64,000 nt of DNA. Origin: CAXXFQ01 sp963674475 (GTDB lineage: Bacteria > Planctomycetota > Planctomycetia > Pirellulales > Thermoguttaceae). Shown here one piece after another: positions 26,110 to 34,742 of this stretch. The notes below the pieces were generated by a model. The model was given only the letters and a program-made list of their open reading frames with translations, ran no database searches and had not been told where the DNA came from. A program made the position numbers and the translations under genes. Location: the NCBI GenBank assembly GCA_963674475.2, contig CAXXFQ010000033.1:682001-746000 (forward strand), in the 5' to 3' direction. Numbering within the stretch: position 1 is the stretch's first letter; the number at the start of each line of letters is the position of its first letter.

Positions 26110-27340
26110 GCGATACCTCCAGTTCTCGTGGGCCCAGCGTTACGACGGTGAAGTCGCCGGGGGGATGCGATTCCAAATAGGCGTTGATCGACGCGGCCGA
26201 AAGCCGATCGAGACGCTCCGAGACTTCGTCCATCGAGCGGACGCGTCCCAAGTGATACCAGTCCCGCGCGATCGACGAGCTGCGCGACGAACTCGATTCC
26301 TGCTGCATGACCAGCGCGCTTTTGATCCGCGACTTGAGCCGGTCGAGCTCTTCCGTTTCGACCCCCTCGCGCAAGCGTCGCAATTGATCTACCATGACTT
26401 CCAATGTCTCGTTGGCCCGGTCGGCGCTGGTGCCGCTGTAGCAGAGGACGCCCGCTTTGTCGCGAAGCGTGTAGGAATAGGCGTAGACCGTATAGCAGAG
26501 GCCCCGGTGTTCGCGGACCTCGGTTGCCAGTCGGGAACTCATCCCCCCGCCGAGCACGCCGGTCGCGCCCCAGGCCTCGAAATAATTTTCGTCGCGGTAG
26601 GGCACTGTTTCGAATCCGACGGTCACGTGGGTTTGACCCGACTCGAACGGAATGTGACGAACCGAAGAGGGCGAAACCACTTCGGCCGGAAGGTCCGTTT
26701 CCATCGGCGTCCAATCGGCGAAGAGCCGCTGGACTTCTTCCCGAAGCGTGGGCCAGTCGAACCGCCCGGCCACGCCGAGGATCGTGCCTTTGGGACTATA
26801 ATGGTTTTGCCAAAATCGGCGGATCTCGTCCGACGTGACGGCCAGGATGCCCGGCTCGTTTCCCTGATGCGGACGTCCCCATGGATCGGCGAAAAAGGTC
26901 CGTCGCAATTCGAGTATCGATTTTTGGGCCGGCTCGTCTTCGACGGCGGACAACTCTTGAAGCATGATTTGGCGACCCGCTTCGAGCTGTTCCTCGGGCA
27001 ATTGAGGACGGCGCAGCAGGTCGGCGTAGATCGACAAGACGTCGGGCAACCGTTCGGCCAGCGCGACGCCGCTGAAGCCGATGTGGGTCGGACCGACCGA
27101 TTCGGACCGGTCGACGCCCAGCGTGTCGAGGTCGAGGATCAATTGTCGATTGTCCCGGTCCCCCGCGCCGCGAAGCATCATTTCGCAAGTGAATCCGGCC
27201 AAACCGGCCCGTTCCTTCGGCTCAAAGACCGAACCGGCCGGGACCAAAAAAGTAAAGGCGGCCGACCGCAGCCAGGGCATCTCTTCGGCCACCAAAACCA
27301 TTCCGCCGGGCAGTTGACACGTATGGATCGTTTCGCTCAC
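26090..27340 (-). CDS. M16-family peptidase, non-catalytic partner
   Basis: 416 residues with the M16 fold but the zinc motif replaced: where the partner has HFLEH this protein reads FTCEM, so it cannot bind zinc in the normal way. The C-terminal domain keeps the substrate-binding pattern GGGMSSRLATEVREHRGLCYTVYAY, with the R/Y pair that the inactive subunit of heterodimeric M16 peptidases supplies to the active one. Together with the overlapping downstream gene this fits an alpha/beta M16 pair. Confidence 0.92.
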   Translation of the reverse strand: MSETIHTCQLPGGMVLVAEEMPWLRSAAFTFLVPAGSVFEPKERAGLAGFTCEMMLRGAGDRDNRQLILDLDTLGVDRSESVGPTHIGFSGVALAERLPDVLSIYADLLRRPQLPEEQLEAGRQIMLQELSAVEDEPAQKSILELRRTFFADPWGRPHQGNEPGILAVTSDEIRRFWQNHYSPKGTILGVAGRFDWPTLREEVQRLFADWTPMETDLPAEVVSPSSVRHIPFESGQTHVTVGFETVPYRDENYFEAWGATGVLGGGMSSRLATEVREHRGLCYTVYAYSYTLRDKAGVLCYSGTSADRANETLEVMVDQLRRLREGVETEELDRLKSRIKSALVMQQESSSSRSSSIARDWYHLGRVRSMDEVSERLDRLSAASINAYLESHPPGDFTVVTLGPRELEVSLGVSES

Positions 27341-27566
27341 GCCATCTCCTTCTTCGGTGCGTTTTCGTTGGGAGCAGGGAAATCAAAAACGGGCCATTTT
27401 GAATCGGTTTTCATTGATATCCGCATGGTCAATGCTCTTCATGCAGCCGCAAATGCGCCTGGTACAGGTGGATTTACTGGATTTACGTACGTGGGAAGGT
27501 TCAATGGCAACGCAGCTCTCAATAAAACCATGGGAAAACGAGGATTTCTTTTCTTGCGACAGACGG

Positions 27567-28142
27567 TTAGGCGTCGACGATCTCGATCGATTTATACACC
27601 ACTTTGGTTTTTCGAAAACCGAGCCGTCGATACAATCGGACCGCCGCACGATTTTCGGCCGTCACTTCCAGGGTTGCCCGGTCGAGGCCCACTTCGCGGA
27701 ACCCGGCCAGGGCTTTGAACAACAGGGCCGTCCCGATTCCGACGCCTCGATGTTCGGGCACGATACCCAAATTCTGGATCGTCCCGGAACCGTTGCCGCC
27801 GTCGATCCCTTGAACGGTTCCAACCGGTATCGGGCTGGCCGGAATCGGGCAGTTGCCTTCGGCTCCATCGTAAACTACCAACCAAGTTGCCTCGGGCAGG
27901 AAGACGCTGCGCTGGACAATACTCCGCATCAGACGCAAGCACCCCTTGGGTTCTCTAAAGCACGGAAACACGTTCGCGTCCAGTTCCCCGTTGAAACTTT
28001 GGTATTTGACGCGAGCGTGGGCCTCCAATAACGGGTCGTCCCACGGCAAAAACCGATACCCTTCGCACAGTTCGAACCGATCCAAGTCGCCCTGGAACAG
28101 GTCGATCTCCATCTGGTATCGTTTGAAATAGGTAAGACTCAT
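27567..28142 (-). CDS. GNAT-family acetyltransferase
   Basis: About 191 residues. The C-terminal half carries the acetyl-CoA binding pattern: IQNLGIVPEHRGVGIGTALL (motif A with R-G-V-G-I-G) and ENRAAVRLYRRLGFRKTK (motif B). The N-terminal 80 residues (SLTYFKRYQMEIDL...) form a family-specific lead. I chose ATG at 28142; the frame is open to a GTG at 28220. The substrate is unknown. It stands downstream of the endonuclease IV gene on the same strand. Confidence 0.85.
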   Translation of the reverse strand: MSLTYFKRYQMEIDLFQGDLDRFELCEGYRFLPWDDPLLEAHARVKYQSFNGELDANVFPCFREPKGCLRLMRSIVQRSVFLPEATWLVVYDGAEGNCPIPASPIPVGTVQGIDGGNGSGTIQNLGIVPEHRGVGIGTALLFKALAGFREVGLDRATLEVTAENRAAVRLYRRLGFRKTKVVYKSIEIVDA

Positions 28143-28234
28143 CCGCTTCGACCCACGAGTAAAAATCCAATTCGCCGCGCCGGAGTTTGGTTTCTTTCGA
28201 TCGGAGGTAGTTGGTTTCACGCCAATCCCGTTTA

Positions 28235-29092
28235 CTACTTTTCAATCAGTCCACGTAATGTTTTCAAATTGATTTGATCCATATTCCGTCCCGCTTCGTC
28301 CTCTTTGGGGGTTTCCAGGTACATCGGGATTTTTTTGAAACGTCGATCATTCAATATAAAGCGAAACGGCTCCCGTCCCATTTTACCATGCCCGATATGT
28401 TCGTGGCGGTCTTTGCGTGAGCCGAAGTCTCGCAGGCTGTCGTTCAGGTGAAAGGCTCGCAAAAGCTTGACCCCGATCACCTGGTCGAACTCCCGGAACG
28501 TCGCCTTGTACTCTTTTTCGGTTCCCATCGGGTACCCGGCCGCGAAAACGTGGCACGTGTCGAAGCAGACGCCGAGGCGGTCGGGGTTTTCGACCTTTTC
28601 CAAAATCGCGGCGATCTGTTCGAAACGCCAACCGAGGTTGGTCCCCTGTCCGGCGGTCGTCTCCAACAGGCACTGGGCCTCGACGTTCGGGGTTTGACGA
28701 TGCACTTCGTCCAACGCCTGGGCGATCCGCTTGATACCGGCCGTTTCGTTGCTGGTCGTAAAAGAACCCGGATGGGTCACGACGTAGGGGACGCCCAACA
28801 GCTCGGCCCGGCGCAGCTCTTCAATAAACGCGTCGGTCGATTTTTTCCAAAGCGCGTCGTCCGGACTGGCCAGATTGATGAGGTAGGAATCGTGAATGAT
28901 CGGGTGAGTGATCTTCTCTTCTTCCAAGGCCGCTTTGAACCGATCGGCCTCTTTCTCCGTAATAGCTTTGGCTCGCCACTGATTATTCGATTTGGAAAAA
29001 AATTGGAGACAATCACATCCGGCTTCCGCCGCTCGATGGACCGCTCGGTCGTGTCCGCCGGCGATCGACATGTGTGCCCCGAGAATGGCCAT
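28235..29092 (-). CDS. nfo: Endonuclease IV (AP endonuclease)
   Basis: 285 residues, TIM-barrel trinuclear zinc enzyme that cuts DNA 5' of abasic sites in base excision repair. It opens MAILGAHMSIAGG, then IIHDSYLINLAS, VTHPGS, the metal ligands in LETTAGQGTNLG, CFDTCHVFAAGY, FHLNDS, DRHEHIGHGKMG and the closing YLETPK. All expected ligands are visible. The ATG at 29092 has AGAAGGAAG just upstream and begins at the conserved first strand; the open frame extends 29 codons further without family similarity. Confidence 0.96.
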   Translation of the reverse strand: MAILGAHMSIAGGHDRAVHRAAEAGCDCLQFFSKSNNQWRAKAITEKEADRFKAALEEEKITHPIIHDSYLINLASPDDALWKKSTDAFIEELRRAELLGVPYVVTHPGSFTTSNETAGIKRIAQALDEVHRQTPNVEAQCLLETTAGQGTNLGWRFEQIAAILEKVENPDRLGVCFDTCHVFAAGYPMGTEKEYKATFREFDQVIGVKLLRAFHLNDSLRDFGSRKDRHEHIGHGKMGREPFRFILNDRRFKKIPMYLETPKEDEAGRNMDQINLKTLRGLIEK

Positions 29093-29485
29093 GATACGCT
29101 TCCTTCTTTTTTTAACCGGCGTTTTTTCCTGCGGGGACGAATTACCCCCCTGTCGGGCGGGGTTTTCGAGTCGGCTCACGCGACCCGTCTCTCGCCGGGG
29201 GGACCTCGTTCGTTTTATCGGCTGTTGCAGGCCGGAGAAGTCCTATTTTTCCCTCCGCCCGCGCCGTTTCGCTTTTTCTCCGGATCGCTTCAAAACGGGA
29301 AATGCCACCGCTAAATCGGCTGAAATCTCCGCTTCGCCAAAAAAATGGTTGAACCCCACGGTGCTTTCCATTAGAACAGAAAGTAGGTCATCGGAAAGGT
29401 TCTTTTTTCCCGAATTCATCCGCGGCATTGACATGCGGCCTTTTTATCTCCTTTTCTCCGAGAAAACAAGTGAGGGTGGACGCTC
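29093..29485. other. Intergenic region between divergent nfo and membrane-protein gene
   Basis: About 390 bases. A purine-rich GTGAGGGTGGACGC lies before the ATG at 29486. I see no RNA gene, strong hairpin or recognisable promoter. Confidence 0.35.
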
Positions 29486-30076
29486 ATGACGACGCTCGAA
29501 GAAGCCATGCTCGCCGGAATTATCGCGATCGGTTTGTCGACCGGTTTCTTTGGTTGGATCTGGGTGCGCCGTTTGCGTTGTTTCCCCCCGCTCGATCAGC
29601 TTCGTCGCGACTTTCATTGGCAACGTGAACGGCTGGAGGCCAAATTGGTCCAACTGGCCGATGAACAGGTCAAAAACGAGCAGGGTCAAAACGGGATTTC
29701 TTGCTCCGATCGGTTCGACTTCGACGACGATGTGGCCTACGTCCGAAATCGCTACACCGGCGAGCTTTCCTCGTTGGTGACGGTGACGATCCGACGACAA
29801 GCCGAATCCGGCCCGGCAAACCCAGACCCGACGTCGCAAGCCCCGTTGCCGCGGAATCGGTTTGCCTCGCGGGCCGACACCTTTTCCCTGCACGGTCGGT
29901 TGCAGGTCGCCACGGCCATTTTCCGTCACGACGGGACCCGCTGGGAGACCGACGGGCGGATTATCTTCCATTTGAATCCGTCCGAGACGGTCCGTTTCTA
30001 TCGCCACGACCTGGAAATGATCGAGCACGAACCGGCCAAAACCGTTCGGCCGCGCGTGTCGCGTCTCGACTCCTAG
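29486..30076 (+). CDS. Single-span membrane protein of unknown function
   Basis: 196 residues with one N-terminal membrane helix (about 8-26, LAGIIAIGLSTGFFGWIWV) followed by a soluble part. Residues 60-190 seem to be one compact domain (DVAYVRNRYTGELSSLVTVTIRR ... TAIFRHDGTRWETDGRIIFHLNP) interrupted by a Pro/Ala-rich loop. I do not recognise a family. Phrases such as VATAIFRHDGTRWETDG look like a conserved domain, so it is probably a lineage-specific gene rather than a chance frame. Confidence 0.7.
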   Translation: MTTLEEAMLAGIIAIGLSTGFFGWIWVRRLRCFPPLDQLRRDFHWQRERLEAKLVQLADEQVKNEQGQNGISCSDRFDFDDDVAYVRNRYTGELSSLVTVTIRRQAESGPANPDPTSQAPLPRNRFASRADTFSLHGRLQVATAIFRHDGTRWETDGRIIFHLNPSETVRFYRHDLEMIEHEPAKTVRPRVSRLDS

Positions 30077-30215
30077 TCGAAGGCGGCCTTCTTCCTCTCC
30101 CCTCACGTGTGCGTGATTGCCGATCCGTCCCCTTGACCGGTATCCGGATGTCGGACTAGGATACAGGTTTCTTAGGTAAATCTGTGCCCCGTGCTGAAAA
30201 TGAACCTGGATTTCG

Positions 30216-31562
30216 ATGATGAACCCTTCCAAACGACGTCCCGTTATTCTCCTGTCGATCCCCGCCTTGCGTGAAAAAGACGTCCCGCGCATGAAGCAGC
30301 TTTATGAGATGACCGCCGGAGGAGAAATCGCCAATCTGGTTCCCAGCTTTCCCTGCGTCACCTGTCCGGTCCAGGCGGCGATGACGACCGGTCAGGACTC
30401 ACGAAAACACGGCGTCATCGGAAACGGGGTCTATTGGTCCGACCGGAAGCAGGTCGAGATGTGGACCGCGCCGAACTCGTTTATCGAGTCGCCCCAGATT
30501 TGGGACCTCTTGAACCAGCACGACGAGACGCTCGAATCGGCCACCTGGTTCCCGTTGCACAGTAAAGGTTCCGAGGCCGAGTACGTCTGCACCCCCGCCC
30601 CGATCCATAATCCGGACGGCTCCGAATCGCTCTGGTGCTATACCCGGCCGACCGAACTTTACGGCACGCTCCGGGACCGCTTGGGACATTTTCCGCTGAA
30701 ACATTACTGGGGGCCGTTGGCCAACGTCACCGCGTCGGCCTGGATCGTCGATTCGGCCGTTTACGCCGCCGAGACCTATCATCCGTCGTTTCTTTATATT
30801 TATTTGCCCCATCTGGATTACGCTCCCCAGAAGTTCGGCCCCGACAGCCCGGAAGTGGACACGGCGGTCGACGAGCTTGACGCCCAGCTCGGACGGCTGG
30901 CCGAAGGGATCACGGCCGCCTATGGCGAAAAACCGCTCTGGTTGGTCGCCGGGGAATACGCCATGACGCCGGTCGACCATGTGCTTTACCCGAACCGGAT
31001 TCTCCGCGGCGCCGGGCTGCTTCAAGTGGAATCACGCGACGGGGCCGAGTATCTCGACCTCGAAAAAAGCCGCGCGTTCGCGATGGTCGACCATCAGTTC
31101 TCACACATCTACGTCCAGGACGCCAGCCAGGCGATCCTCCAGCAGATCGCCGGGTACTTTACCGGCGCACCGGGGATTGACGAGGTGTTGGTCGGGCCCC
31201 AGTTGGCCAAATACGGCCTCGACCACGCCCGATCCGGTCAGGTCGTCCTGGTCTCCTCGCCCAACAGTTGGCAGGCCTATTACTGGTGGCTTGACGACGC
31301 CTTCGCGCCGCCGTTTGCCCGGACGGTCGACATCCACCGCAAGCCGGGCTACGATCCGGTCGAACTGTTCGTCGACCCGGCGACCCGTTCGATCCCGCTC
31401 GACGCGACACTGGTCCGCGGCTCCCACGGCGCGCCGGTCCACGACGAGTCGCAAGAGACGGTCGCCATTTGCTCCGATCCGGGCTTGTTTCCCAATCATG
31501 TGATCTCCGACCGGGCGATTTTTGAGACGGTTATGCGGATTTTCGGGCTCCAGAGTCGGTAA
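30216..31562 (+). CDS. Alkaline-phosphatase superfamily phosphodiesterase (nucleotide-pyrophosphatase-like)
   Basis: 448 residues. The nucleophile region FPCVTCPVQAAMTTGQDSRKHG fits the threonine site of type I phosphodiesterases/NPPs. Further patterns are NGVYWSDRKQVEMW, YLPHLDYAPQKFGPDS, VAGEYAMTPVDHV, FAMVDHQFSHIYV and the C-terminal RGSHGAP. The usual SDHG box reads GEYA, but the overall pattern (including the YWWLDD and DIHRKPGYDPVELF stretches) is one I recall from a distinct subgroup, partly found in eb o-type gene clusters, so it is probably not a broken gene. It lacks a signal peptide. Substrate unknown. Confidence 0.78.
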   Translation: MMNPSKRRPVILLSIPALREKDVPRMKQLYEMTAGGEIANLVPSFPCVTCPVQAAMTTGQDSRKHGVIGNGVYWSDRKQVEMWTAPNSFIESPQIWDLLNQHDETLESATWFPLHSKGSEAEYVCTPAPIHNPDGSESLWCYTRPTELYGTLRDRLGHFPLKHYWGPLANVTASAWIVDSAVYAAETYHPSFLYIYLPHLDYAPQKFGPDSPEVDTAVDELDAQLGRLAEGITAAYGEKPLWLVAGEYAMTPVDHVLYPNRILRGAGLLQVESRDGAEYLDLEKSRAFAMVDHQFSHIYVQDASQAILQQIAGYFTGAPGIDEVLVGPQLAKYGLDHARSGQVVLVSSPNSWQAYYWWLDDAFAPPFARTVDIHRKPGYDPVELFVDPATRSIPLDATLVRGSHGAPVHDESQETVAICSDPGLFPNHVISDRAIFETVMRIFGLQSR

Positions 31563-31672
31563 AATCGGGCGGATACACGGCCCGGGGGAGGTCGGCCGGG
31601 GTGGCGTGCGTATAATTGGGGAAATCGGTTCTTCTTGGGCGGTGAGATAGTTTTGGCCTGAATGAGAAAGAA

Positions 31673-31791
31673 AAAGGTGTGACGGCGTTGCCGTCACCTG
31701 TATTTTTTTGATTAGGGGAAACATTTTGAAAATTGTTTCCCCTAAAACCCCTTCAAAAACTTTTTGGACCGGGATTGCTTTGCAATCCCTC
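31673..31791 (+). repeat. Dispersed repeat B, copy 1
   Basis: Three hairpins in a row: GTGACGGC-GTT-GCCGTCAC, then AGGGGAAACA ... TGTTTCCCCT around a common ACATTTTGAAAATTGT core, then GGGATTGC-TTT-GCAATCCC, joined by CAAAAACTTTTTGGA. It lies just before the mnmG start and matches 33655-33773 (opposite strand) and 53022-53142 (same strand). Confidence 0.9.
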
Positions 31792-31806
31792 TTTTTTTGT
31801 TTTTTT

Positions 31807-33636
31807 ATGATTAACGCTTACGATTTCGATATCCTTGTTGTCGGTGCCGGTCATGCCGGGGTCGAAGCCGCCCTGGCCGCTGCGCGACTTGGCGCGAACA
31901 CCGCGCTTTTGACCACCAATCTCGACACGATCGCTCAGATGAGCTGTAACCCGGCGATCGGCGGCGTGGCCAAGGGCCAGATCGTCCGCGAAGTCGACGC
32001 GCTGGGCGGGGCGATGGGGCTGGCGATCGATCGGACCGGGATCCAGTTCCGGATGCTCAACCGGCGCAAGGGCCCGGCCATGCACGGCCCACGCGCCCAG
32101 GCTGATAAACTGGCCTACCACGAAGAAGTCAAAAAGATCTGCGAGTCGCAGCCGAACCTTCTCGTCCGACAAGAGACGGTCGTCGGGTTATTGAGCGAAC
32201 CCGGGCCAGACCGGCCGCGTGTCACGGGGGTAACGGTCCTCGGCGGGATCGAGTACCGGGCCCGCGCCGTGATCCTGACCACCGGGACGTTTCTTTGTGG
32301 GCTGCTTCATTATGGCGATATGCAGATCCCCGGCGGCCGCGCGGGCGAAGCGCCGATCGAGGGGCTTAGCCGGTCGATGGCCGAGCTGGGCCTGCAACTC
32401 GGACGGTTCAAGACGGGGACCCCCGCGCGGCTCAACGGCCGGACGATCGACTTCGACCGCATCGAACTGCAACCGGGCGACGAAGACCCCGAGCCGTTTT
32501 CGTTTTTGAACGATTCGCTCGACATCAAGCAGATGCCCTGCCATATCACCTACACGAACCCGAAGGTCCACGAGGTCATCCGCCAGGCGTTCGATCGGGC
32601 TCCGCTTTACACCGGTCAGATTGTCTCGACCGGCCCTCGCTACTGCCCGTCGATCGAGACGAAGATCATCCGTTTCGCCGAGAAGGATCGCCATCAGTTG
32701 TTCCTGGAGCCGGAAGGACGAAACACGCACGAGTATTATCTCAACGGGCTCTCGACCAGTCTGCCGCGCGACGTGCAGGACGAGATGGTCCATTTGATCG
32801 AGGGGCTCGAGCGGGCCGAGATTCTTCGGTATGGCTATGCGATCGAATACGACTACGTCCCGCCCGACCAGTTGACCGCGACGCTCGAAACCAAGCCGGT
32901 CGCCGGACTCTACCTGGCCGGTCAGATAAACGGGACCACCGGCTACGAAGAGGCGGCCGGGCAAGGGCTTCTGGCCGCCGCCAACGCGGTCTTCGCCTTG
33001 CAAGGAAAAGAACCGCTCGTGCTGCGTCGCGACGAGGCGTACCTCGGCGTCATGATCGACGACCTGATCACCCGAAGTGTCGACGAGCCGTACCGGATGT
33101 TCACCAGCCGGGCCGAATACCGGCTGCGTCTGCGTCAGGATAACGCCGACCGACGTCTGACCCCGACGGCCTTTGAACGGGGCCTGGTCGACGAGACCCG
33201 CTATGAAAAGGTGATGGCCAAAGAGGGGCAAATCGTTGCGGCGATCGGGCGGCTTGAATCGACCGGTTTCCCCGACGGCGGGACGATGGCCAAGTGGCTC
33301 AGGCGTCCGGAAACGACCTGGGAAAACGTCGTCCAGCGGTTGCCCGAGTTGGGTTCGTTTTCCGCTGAGGTGGCTCGCCAGGTGACCTACGACATTAAAT
33401 ACGCCGGCTATATCGCCCGGCAAGAGGTTGAGATCGCTCGTCAACGTCGCTTGGCCGATCGACGAATTCCTGAAGGGATCGACTACCATCAGATCAGCCA
33501 TCTGCGGATGGAGGCGCGTGAAAAACTGTCGCAAGTCCGCCCGACCGACATTGCCCAAGCCGGACGGGTCAGCGGGATCACCCCGACCGATCTGGCCGTT
33601 TTGGCGATCCACTTAAGCGGGCCAAAAAACAAGTGA
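31807..33636 (+). CDS. mnmG: tRNA U34 carboxymethylaminomethyl modification enzyme, FAD subunit
   Basis: 609 residues (gidA). With MnmE it modifies the wobble uridine of certain tRNAs. The FAD-binding site is DILVVGAGHAGVEAALAAARLG; family motifs are MSCNPAIGGVAKGQIVREVDALGG, MHGPRAQADK, YCPSIETKI, GQINGTTGYEEAAGQG and TSRAEYRLRLRQDNAD. I chose the ATG at 31807, where similarity begins; the open frame extends 33 codons upstream but those codons lie in repeat B. Inverted copies of repeat B stand on both sides of the gene. Confidence 0.97.
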   Translation: MINAYDFDILVVGAGHAGVEAALAAARLGANTALLTTNLDTIAQMSCNPAIGGVAKGQIVREVDALGGAMGLAIDRTGIQFRMLNRRKGPAMHGPRAQADKLAYHEEVKKICESQPNLLVRQETVVGLLSEPGPDRPRVTGVTVLGGIEYRARAVILTTGTFLCGLLHYGDMQIPGGRAGEAPIEGLSRSMAELGLQLGRFKTGTPARLNGRTIDFDRIELQPGDEDPEPFSFLNDSLDIKQMPCHITYTNPKVHEVIRQAFDRAPLYTGQIVSTGPRYCPSIETKIIRFAEKDRHQLFLEPEGRNTHEYYLNGLSTSLPRDVQDEMVHLIEGLERAEILRYGYAIEYDYVPPDQLTATLETKPVAGLYLAGQINGTTGYEEAAGQGLLAAANAVFALQGKEPLVLRRDEAYLGVMIDDLITRSVDEPYRMFTSRAEYRLRLRQDNADRRLTPTAFERGLVDETRYEKVMAKEGQIVAAIGRLESTGFPDGGTMAKWLRRPETTWENVVQRLPELGSFSAEVARQVTYDIKYAGYIARQEVEIARQRRLADRRIPEGIDYHQISHLRMEAREKLSQVRPTDIAQAGRVSGITPTDLAVLAIHLSGPKNK

Positions 33637-33654
33637 AAAAAGAAAACACATCAG

Positions 33655-33773
33655 AGGGATTGCGCAGCAATCCCGGTCCAAAAAGTTTTTGAGGGGAGAG
33701 TTTGAGAGGGGACAATTTTCAAAATGTCCCCTTTCATTTAATAAACACTGGCGGAGGCGAAGCCGAAGCTCCA
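33655..33773 (-). repeat. Dispersed repeat B, copy 2 (inverted)
   Basis: Reverse-complement copy of the 31673-31791 element, 19 bases after the mnmG stop. It has the ATTGC/GCAAT hairpin (loop changed to GCA), the CAAAAACTTTTTGGACCGGG linker and the GGGGACA/TGTCCCC hairpin; its third hairpin (GGCTTCGCC-type) has diverged. Confidence 0.85.
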
Positions 33774-33906
33774 TATATTTACTTTTGATTAACTTGACCG
33801 CTCGTTTACAAACAGCATCTTACGCCCTCCATTCCGGATTCTAGGAATCTGGGTTAACCGTTCTTCAGGCATACGCCCAATTTCTTCTTAAAACACCTGG
33901 CAACCG

Positions 33907-34530
33907 ATGGAATTTTTCTTCAACACCTACATCCAGATGTGCTTTCTTCTGACGCCGTTTTTCGGGGTGTCGATGTTCCTGGAGATGTCCAGCGGTCTGA
34001 GCCACAAGGACCGTCGGTGGGCGGCCGTGCGTTGTGCGTCGGCGATTCTGGTCTTTATCTTCGTCTTTTTCTTTTTCGGTCGACCGTTGTTCACGATGCT
34101 GGGGATCACGTTGCCGGCGTTTCAGATCGGGGCCGGGAGCACGCTGTTTATCACGTCGATCATGATGGTCTTGGGGATGAATCGTCGCGCGGCTCCGTCG
34201 GACTCTGCCGCGCATACGAAAGACGATTTCGCCGTGGTACCGCTTGCCCTGCCCATGATCGTCGGTCCCGGCACGATCGGTGCGTTGATGGTTTGGGGGA
34301 CGGAAATCACCGGTTGGGGCGCCCGGTCCCAGGCGTCGGCCGCCCTGTTTTTCGCCGGGGTGACCATGTTGGGTTTCTTGCTCTTGGCCGAATGGATCGA
34401 AAAGCTCCTGGGCCGACAGCTTCTTTTGATCCTGACGAAGATCACCGCCTTGATCCTCACCGCCTTGGCGTCCCAGATCATCTTCACCGGCGTGAAGCAT
34501 TTTTTGTGGACCGACTTGCCGGTGAAGTGA
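33907..34530 (+). CDS. MarC-family integral membrane protein
   Basis: 207 residues with six predicted membrane helices. The family pattern FAVVPLALPMIVGPGTIGALMV in the middle and the N-terminal helix pair (PFFGVSMFLEMSSGLS) identify MarC/YchE/YhgN proteins. Their role is unclear in spite of the old multiple-antibiotic-resistance name. The gene stands alone after mnmG, 270 bases away, with repeat B between. Confidence 0.85.
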   Translation: MEFFFNTYIQMCFLLTPFFGVSMFLEMSSGLSHKDRRWAAVRCASAILVFIFVFFFFGRPLFTMLGITLPAFQIGAGSTLFITSIMMVLGMNRRAAPSDSAAHTKDDFAVVPLALPMIVGPGTIGALMVWGTEITGWGARSQASAALFFAGVTMLGFLLLAEWIEKLLGRQLLLILTKITALILTALASQIIFTGVKHFLWTDLPVK

Positions 34531-34651
34531 AAAAGGGGCAACCGGATTCCTTCTCCAATTCGACCCGACCGGCGACGGCCGAGTACATCGCGATCCGAAG
34601 CGGTTTCGCTTTGGGCCAGAAGGGGACGCATTCGCGGGCAAAACCGCCTTC

Positions 34652-34700
34652 GGAGATTTACTCGTAGTACTCATGATATTCCGTACTACGAAAAATCTCC
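34652..34700. repeat. 49-bp palindrome between convergent genes
   Basis: GGAGATTT and AAATCTCC form the outer arms, CGTAGTAC and GTACTACG the inner ones, with a 12-base loop. It lies between the ends of the marC gene and the minus-strand beta-helix gene. No T tract follows on either strand, so it is not a textbook terminator; it may still end both transcripts or protect them. Confidence 0.6.
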
Positions 34701-34742
34701 AAAAACGTTCCGTTTTCTACAGAGCCACGCCGGGCAGTTTTT

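Noticed and set aside
30216..31562. Phosphodiesterase-family protein as a decayed enzyme because the SDHG box is replaced
   Set aside because: The rest of the sequence follows what I recall as a distinct subgroup pattern with the same replacement, so loss of function is not supported.
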